From Ascidiaceihabitans sp. (GTDB lineage Bacteria > Pseudomonadota > Alphaproteobacteria > Rhodobacterales > Rhodobacteraceae), in contig JAQXDI010000026.1 of NCBI GenBank assembly GCA_029251465.1, forward strand, positions 1-40,908: a stretch of DNA of 40,908 nt, written 5' to 3'. The notes below the pieces were generated by a model. It searched no databases. It was not told where the DNA came from and saw only the letters and a program-made list of their open reading frames with translations. This document shows, piece by piece, positions 35,621-40,908 of this stretch (position 1 is its first letter; each line of letters opens with the position of its first letter). The position numbers were made by a program, and so were the translations under genes.

Positions 35621-36580
35621 ATGCTCTGGTTAGCTGGTTTAATGGGTTTGATGGCCGTCGGGGCCGTAACGTTTGTAGAAGCAAGCGCTGATGAAGATGA
35701 GCCTGAACAGCCCTTGGCAGAAATCGACGTTGGCGAGGATGTTCCTAGCCTGAACGATGTTCTCGTGGGCGGCGATTTAGATGACAGCATCGATGGCGGC
35801 GAAGGTGACGACCAAATCGGTGGTTATGACGGGTCCGATACGCTGAACGGCGGTGCAGGCGACGATGACGTGCATGGCCAAGACGGCGATGATGACGTCT
35901 TAGGCGATGTTGGGAATGATACACTGCACGGCGAAGATGGCGATGATGCGATTTTTGGCGGCGATGACGACGACACGCTTTATGGAAACAACAACGCTGA
36001 CACGCTGAATGGCGGCGAAGGCGACGATGCCCTGCAAGGCTCCGCCGGGGACGACCTGTTGTTTGGCGATGCTGGTGATGACGCATTGCAAGGCGGTTTG
36101 GACAATGACACCCTGTCAGGTGGCTTGGGCGAGGATACCTTGTTCGGCGGATGGGGCAGCGACGCGCTCATCGGGATTGTCGACGACGCTGACGTTGATG
36201 GCATACAGGACCTTGATGGTCAGGATTTCCTAAATGGCGGCGGTGGCGACGACCTGATTATTGCTGGCAACAACGATATCATCTCGTCTGGCGAAGGCAC
36301 CGATGAAATCGTTCTTGGTGATTGGATTACCGAAGGCAATTCAGCCACCATTTGGGATTTCGATTCCGAAGGCGACAGTATCGTTTTGGTCTGGGATGAT
36401 TTGATCGACGATGAACCTGATGTAACGCTTCAGCCTGACCCCGAAGACGACAGCCTGATCCAAGTCATGATGAATGGCGTCGCTGTGGCAACATTAGGGG
36501 CCGAAGCCGGCTTGGACGTTGCCGACATCGCATTGATCCCGCAAAGCGTAGCTGCAACAACCGGCATCGCAGGTCTGTAA
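35621..36580 (+). CDS. RTX (hemolysin-type calcium-binding repeat) protein
   Basis: 319 aa, very acidic. Roughly fifteen nonapeptide repeats of the form GGxGxDxLx fill residues about 50-185, with two more near 200-225; these bind calcium and fold into a parallel beta-roll. The C-terminal part has IWDFDSEGDSIVLVWDD and is rich in Asp/Val, as in type I-secreted proteins. Unusually, residues 1-18 (MLWLAGLMGLMAVGAVTF) are a hydrophobic segment without any basic residue before it, which neither a type I substrate nor a normal Sec signal requires. No secretion genes lie nearby. No enzymatic domain is visible. Confidence 0.85.
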   Translation: MLWLAGLMGLMAVGAVTFVEASADEDEPEQPLAEIDVGEDVPSLNDVLVGGDLDDSIDGGEGDDQIGGYDGSDTLNGGAGDDDVHGQDGDDDVLGDVGNDTLHGEDGDDAIFGGDDDDTLYGNNNADTLNGGEGDDALQGSAGDDLLFGDAGDDALQGGLDNDTLSGGLGEDTLFGGWGSDALIGIVDDADVDGIQDLDGQDFLNGGGGDDLIIAGNNDIISSGEGTDEIVLGDWITEGNSATIWDFDSEGDSIVLVWDDLIDDEPDVTLQPDPEDDSLIQVMMNGVAVATLGAEAGLDVADIALIPQSVAATTGIAGL

Positions 36581-36600
36581 GCGCAACGCGCAATAACTCT

Positions 36601-36629
36601 TTGCCATTTCCCACAAAACTTCCTATACG
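36601..36629 (+). promoter_or_regulatory. predicted promoter of rpsO
   Basis: TTGCCA at 36601-36606 and TATACG at 36624-36629 are 17 bases apart. Transcription from here would give a leader of about 95 bases before rpsO, long enough for S15 autoregulation as known from other bacteria. Confidence 0.55.
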
Positions 36630-36730
36630 CGCCCATCGCTTGCGGAATCATTCGCACGATACCTCCACGGGCCTGAGCTGGACGACATCCCGGCCTGCGC
36701 CATCACACTAACCTTTTAAAGGAGACCCCG

Positions 36731-37000
36731 ATGTCGATTACAGCTGAAGAAAAATCACGCTTGATGAAAGAATTCGCAATCAAAGAAGGCGACACTGGTT
36801 CGCCCGAAGTTCAGGTTGCGATCCTGTCCTCGCGCATCGCGACTTTGACAGAGCACTTCAAGACACACAAAAAAGACAACCACGGTCGTCGCGGCCTGCT
36901 GAAGATGGTGGCAACACGCCGCAAGCTTCTGGACTATGCACGCGCCAAAGACGAAGCACGTTACCAAGACCTGATCAAACGTTTGGGTCTGCGTCGCTAA
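36731..37000 (+). CDS. rpsO: 30S ribosomal protein S15
   Basis: 89 aa, the exact S15 length. It has the [16 protein letters not shown] and [22 protein letters not shown] helices, and ends in [12 protein letters not shown]. It binds the central domain of 16S rRNA early in 30S assembly. AAAGGAG seven bases before the ATG is the strongest ribosome site in the window. It has its own predicted promoter and a strong terminator, so it is probably monocistronic; pnp, which often follows rpsO, is not present downstream. Confidence 0.98.
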   Translation: MSITAEEKSRLMKEFAIKEGDTGSPEVQVAILSSRIATLTEHFKTHKKDNHGRRGLLKMVATRRKLLDYARAKDEARYQDLIKRLGLRR

Positions 37001-37037
37001 ACCGGATTTTTTGGGCAGTTGCCCAAAGATTTCTTGA

Positions 37038-37066
37038 AACCGCGCCCCAACCGGCGCGGTTTTTTT
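37038..37066 (+). terminator. rho-independent terminator of rpsO
   Basis: AACCGCGCC pairs with GGCGCGGTT around a six-base loop and is followed by a run of seven T. A smaller hairpin, TTTGGGC-agtt-GCCCAAA, precedes it at 37010-37027. The main stem may also stop leftward transcription from the acyltransferase gene. Confidence 0.92.
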
Positions 37067-37133
37067 GTCATCTCATCAATTTTTTGAAACCAGGATTTCC
37101 TAACGATCTCACCTCGCAAGTGTGAAAAGAAGT

Positions 37134-38168
37134 TCAAAGCAAAACTGTAGACCGCTGCGCCGCCAATCCCATTGAAACCAAAATCGGGTTCGCAGCCTGA
37201 CGCGTCATAAATTCCAATTTGCTACGCATATCCTGCCATTCGTCCAAAATGAGCGATTGCGCTACTGCGCCGCCCAACGTGTTGCCTGGTCCGGTCACGA
37301 TGAACACATCCGGTGCCAGTTCACGAGCTGCAGTTTGTACCGCTTTGGTAAAATCGTAAGGCTGCGTTACCTGATGCCCGAAAGTGTATTCGTAAAGTGC
37401 CGAACAGTCGGTGCTATGCGGCCACCAAATCTCGCCACGACCATCAACCATTGGGATACTCGGCTGCCCAAACATTGCGGCATCAAGGTTTTGTTGTCCC
37501 AAGGCGGCTATTGGCGACTGCAAATGCGTGTGAAAGGCCGCGTGATTTGGCAAGCGCATTGGATAGCGTCCTTGGGCTTGTGGAACCTGCGATTCAAAAG
37601 CCGTCAATCCAGCCTCATTGCCAGCCAGAACCAGCATTCCACCCAGATCAATTGATAGGGCCAACACGTGATCTGAACCTTCATCAATTTCGCGAACCAC
37701 GTCCAAAATCGCGGATTTTGCCAAAGGGTCATTCTGCCAGTCTTCGCCCACAAACGGATAGATCAATTGCCCACCAATCAGCTGCGTTTGCATCAAGGTG
37801 CCCATGGTGTTCACAACACGAAACCCGTCTGTCGCTGACAAGGCTCCGGCGACAGCCAACGCGATGTACCAACCCATCGAATTGCCGGTCACCCCGACAA
37901 TTTCAATGTCATCAGGAATGCTTAGCGCGTCAGCATAAGACGCCGCATAAATCAGCGGCGAGGCCACATCGCCGCGCGTATGCAAGCCTGCGGAAAACTG
38001 TCCTTCGCTATCAAGCTTTGTGATTTCTGGCTGGCCTGCGTCCCTTCGCAGATCATCAAATTCAGCAAACAAATGCGCCTTATCAGAGTGATGCCGCTGC
38101 AAATACCCGTGCTCGGGTTTGTTATAGGTGCCACGCCCCGGGCAAATGATGACAGCAGTACGGCTCAT
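37134..38168 (-). CDS. FabD-like acyltransferase (malonyl transferase family, altered acyl pocket)
   Basis: 344 aa from the ATG at 38168, overlapping the E1 stop by four bases. The malonyl-CoA:ACP transacylase fold is recognisable: ICPGRGTY (8-15) for the usual GQG loop, nucleophile S97 in GNSMGWYIALAVAGAL, H213 in NHAAFHTHL, and VTGPGNTLGG (291-300). Two family residues differ: the Glu after GxSxG is W100, and the Arg that binds the malonyl carboxylate (in RGxxMQ) is M122 in TMGTLMQ. In FAS/PKS transferases loss of that Arg favours neutral acyl groups. It likely moves an acyl chain between thiols, CoA or carrier protein. Second and last gene of the unit. Confidence 0.82.
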   Translation of the reverse strand: MSRTAVIICPGRGTYNKPEHGYLQRHHSDKAHLFAEFDDLRRDAGQPEITKLDSEGQFSAGLHTRGDVASPLIYAASYADALSIPDDIEIVGVTGNSMGWYIALAVAGALSATDGFRVVNTMGTLMQTQLIGGQLIYPFVGEDWQNDPLAKSAILDVVREIDEGSDHVLALSIDLGGMLVLAGNEAGLTAFESQVPQAQGRYPMRLPNHAAFHTHLQSPIAALGQQNLDAAMFGQPSIPMVDGRGEIWWPHSTDCSALYEYTFGHQVTQPYDFTKAVQTAARELAPDVFIVTGPGNTLGGAVAQSLILDEWQDMRSKLEFMTRQAANPILVSMGLAAQRSTVLL

Positions 38169-40354
38169 GATGTGCCCCCAATCAAAGCGTTTGCCGCTTT
38201 GACAATGCCGTGAACAGACGGCAGTGGTGCTGCATACGCAGGCCCTGTTGCGATAAACGAATCTTCGGCTGTCACCCGCGCAAACGAAGCTATCCCGGCT
38301 TCGGCAAACATCGCCATCAACCCTTCGGACTGGCTGCCCGTGTCCCGACATTCATCAACGATCAGAACATGTGCGCACCCGCCCAGCGCTTGCATCAAGT
38401 CGTCTTTTGGTAACGGCGCCAGCCAACGCAAATCGATCACACGAGACTGAATACCTTGATCGTTCAGCGCTGATTGCGCTTTTCGTGACAAGTAACACCC
38501 GTTGCCATACGTCACGATCGCAATGTCCGCTCCATCGCCGTAAACACCCACCTTGCCCAGCGGGAGATTTTGATCCGCTGACGGGTATATCCCCATGAAC
38601 GCTCCGTCCTTTTCATCGAACAAGTCACGCATTGGATACAGCGCAATGGGCTCTAAAAACACGACAACGCGCTGTTCAACACGCGCCAAACGCACGGCTT
38701 CTCGCATCATCATGGCAGCATCCGGCCCGTTAGATGGGCACGCGATGATCACACCCGGAATGTCGCGCAGCACGGCGATTGAGTTGTCATTATGAAAATG
38801 CCCACCAAACCCTTTTTGATATCCAAGCCCCGCAATGCGCAGCACCATCGGATTGGTGAATTGACCGTTTGAAAAGAACGGCAAAGTCGCGGCTTCGCCT
38901 CGTAGTTGGTCTTCGGCGTTGTGCAGATAGGCCAGAAACTGAATTTCCGGCATTGGCACAAACCCGTTCTGGCCCATGCCAATCGCAAGGCCAAGAATGG
39001 ATTGTTCGTCCAGCAGCGTGTCGATGACCCGGTCCGGCCCAAAACGCGACTGCAGCTTTTGCGTGACGCCATAAACGCCGCCTTTGCGCCCGACGTCTTC
39101 GCCCATCACGCAAATTTCACCATGTTCCAGCATCAGATCGGTTAGCGCCCAGTTGATCAATTTGGACATGGGCTGAGGCTGCTCCATTGCGCGAAGATCT
39201 GATCCGAAAGCCTCTGCGCGTGCCTCTGGCGTAGGTCCATTTGTTGGCTGGCAATCACGCGCGGGCGGGATCAAGCTGGCTTTGACCTCTTGCGCGGTTT
39301 GCAAACGCGGACGTTTGATAACCTGCGCGGCCACCCGTTCTGTGCGCGCGCAGGTTTCAGTGTAAATATCCAACGCAGCGTTCGGGGCAAGTGCACCAGC
39401 CTGCCGTAACAGGCGAACCGAATGCAGCAACGGATCGTTGGCCTCATCCGCCTCGACCTCGGCTTTGGGCAGATAGCTGGTCGCAACATCAGCGCCCGCA
39501 TGGCCATAAAGACGCACGGTACGCAGGTGCAAAAACGCAGGTTTACGATGGCGGCGCACATAATCAGCCGCCTGTTTTGCAACCGCGTGTGCCGCGTAAA
39601 TGTCGAGCCCGTCAGCCTGAAAATACTTGATCCCCGGCCGGTACCGCATCGACATTTCGATCCAACCCGCCGGTGTTTTGGTGGATATCCCGATCCCGTT
39701 ATCTTCGCACACAAACAGCAGCGGCAGCGGCGTGTTTTGGATGGATGTCCAGCCAGCAGTATTGATCGCGCCCTGCGCCGTTGAATGGTTCCCAGATGCG
39801 TCCCCAAAGCTGCACATAACGATGGCATCGTCATCAAACAACTTGTGCTCGATCGCGATACGGCGCGCGGCACCAATGGCATAGGCGGCCCCAACGGCCT
39901 TGGGCAAATGGCTGGCGATGGTTGAAGTTTGCGGCGGGATCATCAGTTCGCGTGACCCCAGCACTTTGTGGCGACCACCGGAAATCGGATCATCCGAGGA
40001 ACAGGCAAAAGACAGCAACATATCCCAAGCCATGTTTTGCCCCGGCACTTGGGCGGCACGGGCAATCTGAAACGCACCGTCGCGGTAGTGCAAAAATGCA
40101 GGGTCCGTGGGGCGCAAGGCGTGCGCAACAGCCGCCATACCTTCGTGGCCAGAGGAGCCGATTGTGTAAAACCCCTGCCCCTGTTTTTGCATCTTGCGAC
40201 TGGTGCGATCAAGCGCACGGCTAAGGCATTGAGAGCGGAACAGCGACACGGCTTGATCGGCCGGCAGTGTTTCATTCGCAGGTGCACCAACCGGAAAATC
40301 ACTAGCCGCCACGCGGGTCAGGAAATTGTCGTGAACGATGTCTGCGCGGTCCAT
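38165..40354 (-). CDS. fused alpha/beta E1 component of a 2-oxoacid (branched-chain type) dehydrogenase
   Basis: 729 aa from the ATG at 40354 (AGGAG six bases upstream). Residues about 35-345 are an E1-alpha domain with a thiamine diphosphate site running from G184-D185 to N219 in CEDNGIGIST, here GDA in place of the usual GDG, plus RLYGHAGAD. A linker leads to an E1-beta domain (about 385-725) with VMGEDVGRKGG, PMPEIQFLAYLHNAEDQLR, the GHFHND His segment and VFLEPIALYP. Closest in pattern to 2-oxoisovalerate dehydrogenases. E1 decarboxylates the oxoacid and hands the acyl to a lipoyl domain, but no E2 or E3 gene is adjacent; only the acyltransferase follows. Confidence 0.9.
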   Translation of the reverse strand: MDRADIVHDNFLTRVAASDFPVGAPANETLPADQAVSLFRSQCLSRALDRTSRKMQKQGQGFYTIGSSGHEGMAAVAHALRPTDPAFLHYRDGAFQIARAAQVPGQNMAWDMLLSFACSSDDPISGGRHKVLGSRELMIPPQTSTIASHLPKAVGAAYAIGAARRIAIEHKLFDDDAIVMCSFGDASGNHSTAQGAINTAGWTSIQNTPLPLLFVCEDNGIGISTKTPAGWIEMSMRYRPGIKYFQADGLDIYAAHAVAKQAADYVRRHRKPAFLHLRTVRLYGHAGADVATSYLPKAEVEADEANDPLLHSVRLLRQAGALAPNAALDIYTETCARTERVAAQVIKRPRLQTAQEVKASLIPPARDCQPTNGPTPEARAEAFGSDLRAMEQPQPMSKLINWALTDLMLEHGEICVMGEDVGRKGGVYGVTQKLQSRFGPDRVIDTLLDEQSILGLAIGMGQNGFVPMPEIQFLAYLHNAEDQLRGEAATLPFFSNGQFTNPMVLRIAGLGYQKGFGGHFHNDNSIAVLRDIPGVIIACPSNGPDAAMMMREAVRLARVEQRVVVFLEPIALYPMRDLFDEKDGAFMGIYPSADQNLPLGKVGVYGDGADIAIVTYGNGCYLSRKAQSALNDQGIQSRVIDLRWLAPLPKDDLMQALGGCAHVLIVDECRDTGSQSEGLMAMFAEAGIASFARVTAEDSFIATGPAYAAPLPSVHGIVKAANALIGGTS

Positions 40355-40415
40355 AAATCTCTCCTGAGCGATTGGCACAGGGTTACCCCAGCTTTGAAAA
40401 CGCGCAAGGGGGGAA

Positions 40416-40434
40416 ACGGCACGAAGTGTGCCGT
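40416..40434. promoter_or_regulatory. hairpin in the leader of the E1 gene
   Basis: ACGGCAC and GTGCCGT form a perfect seven-base stem around five bases, about 60 bases upstream of the E1 ATG. In the minus direction it is followed by TTTCCCCCC. It could be a leader structure, an operator or a decayed terminator. Confidence 0.4.
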
Positions 40435-40505
40435 GGGTCATGCAAAAAACGCATAGGACGCGCGGTCGCCACACCTAATTCTTGCGTGGTTCGCCTTCGT
40501 GCGAC

Positions 40506-40518
40506 ATAGTTCGACTAT
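40506..40518. promoter_or_regulatory. palindrome and AT-rich core in the divergent promoter region
   Basis: ATAGT-TCG-ACTAT is a perfect palindrome followed by TATATTTTAA, about 70 bases before the start of the rightward gene. It is the only AT-rich stretch between the E1 gene and that gene and probably holds one or both promoters. Confidence 0.35.
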
Positions 40519-40586
40519 ATTTTAACTTCCGTTTTATGCCCGTCTATTTGTGGCGATTTGTATTTGTTTCGATCAAAGGTCTTTAA

Positions 40587-40908
40587 ATGACGCACAAAAC
40601 CGCACGCCTGATTGTCTGGCTGTCTACTGCTTTTTCCTTGGTCGCTGTCGCGTTGATCGTCACTGGATGGTTGTTGGTTGGACATACTCTTGGCGCGCGC
40701 ACAAAAGTCATCAACTCAGCCGCCGAATTAGAAACTTTCCTAAGCGCCGCCGATGCAAAAGGCACAGTCGAGAACTCCAAAAGCGCGGACATCATTCGAA
40801 TACCCACGGGGGTGTTCATCCAATCCGCATCCTTCAAATCCAGCACCGACGTCAATTTGATCGGTTTCATTTGGCAATACTATCCCTTGGATTTCCCGTT
40901 CGAGCGCG
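40587..40908 (+). CDS. membrane-anchored protein of unknown function, 5' part (runs off the right edge)
   Basis: Open from the ATG at 40587 to the window end (107 residues), with AAAGG about eight bases upstream. Residues 8-32 form one transmembrane helix (VWLSTAFSLVAVALIVTGWLL), after which the chain should be periplasmic. The soluble part includes a short charged loop and the beta-like stretch IPTGVFIQSASF, then VNLIGFIWQYYPLDFP. I recall similar IPTG-FIQS and GYIWQ patterns in unannotated marine proteins, but know no function. Divergent from the E1 gene across 232 bases, so the two may be co-regulated. Confidence 0.75.
   Translation, partial: MTHKTARLIVWLSTAFSLVAVALIVTGWLLVGHTLGARTKVINSAAELETFLSAADAKGTVENSKSADIIRIPTGVFIQSASFKSSTDVNLIGFIWQYYPLDFPFER

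Noticed and set aside
35760..36180. Tandem DNA repeat array or CRISPR-like pattern
   Set aside because: The periodicity is 27 bases and in frame with GGxGxDxLx protein repeats; repeat units are diverged and there are no spacers.
35745..36204. Minus-strand frames rich in His/Arg inside the RTX gene
   Set aside because: They are the reverse complement of the repeated Gly/Asp codons of the RTX repeats.
40583..40870. Minus-strand open frame of 95 codons at the right end
   Set aside because: The plus strand has a better candidate with a ribosome site, membrane helix and no stop; the minus frame has no ribosome site or hydrophobic pattern.

Overview
The window reads as chromosomal DNA of a marine alphaproteobacterium of the Roseobacter group (Rhodobacteraceae). 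Grounds: moderately GC-rich codon use, an endonuclease-type MutL, a divergent dapB/rbfA pair, the chain rsmB - heparinase II/III - purH - lspA - DUF3035 lipoprotein - two M16 peptidases, and a large two-domain ALDH16-type aldehyde dehydrogenase. The genus cannot be fixed from this sequence; a Loktanella/Octadecabacter-like organism is a guess.

Layout. 1-174: the end of an IS5-family insertion sequence, its transposase running off the left edge. 187-5048: a DNA-repair neighbourhood with ada, a PEP-mutase-like gene overlapping it, and convergent mutL-rmuC. 5136-11129: a class III aminotransferase, then a ureide (purine) catabolism set: NCS2 permease, ureidoglycolate lyase, ureidoglycine aminohydrolase, and a fused allantoinase/OHCU decarboxylase, with HIU hydrolase on the other strand. 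Four successive ring-opening steps of urate breakdown are covered; urate oxidase and the allantoate-hydrolysing enzyme are not in the window. 11126-15018: a four-gene metal ABC importer, best read as a SitABCD-type manganese uptake system, behind a Fur-family (Mur-like) operator. 15115-18161: a DUF4173 membrane protein carrying a frameshift, followed by an overlapping response regulator and histidine kinase. 18339-21737: deoC plus the ALDH16-type dehydrogenase, probably deoxyribose breakdown through acetaldehyde. 21794-30372: a leftward run of seven cell-envelope, purine and ribosome genes, with a divergent SdhAF4-like gene. 30731-37000: dapB, rbfA, a DUF2233 protein, truB, three less-known genes and rpsO. 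37134-40354: a two-gene unit of a fused alpha/beta E1 2-oxoacid dehydrogenase and a FabD-like acyltransferase. 40587-end: the start of an unknown membrane-anchored protein.

The best candidate for undescribed biology is the E1/acyltransferase pair. The dehydrogenase has no E2 or E3 beside it. The acyltransferase keeps the Ser and His of the FabD family, but has Met where malonyl-specific enzymes have the carboxylate-binding Arg. Together they suggest a route from a 2-oxoacid to a neutral acyl group carried on a thiol. Other points worth attention are the frameshifted DUF4173 gene, the deoC/ALDH16 pairing, the insertion sequence abutting ada, and several palindromes in promoter regions.

No gene-free stretch exceeds 300 bases; the longest are 40355-40586, 18162-18338 and 34249-34419. 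I saw no tRNA, rRNA, CRISPR array or prophage.
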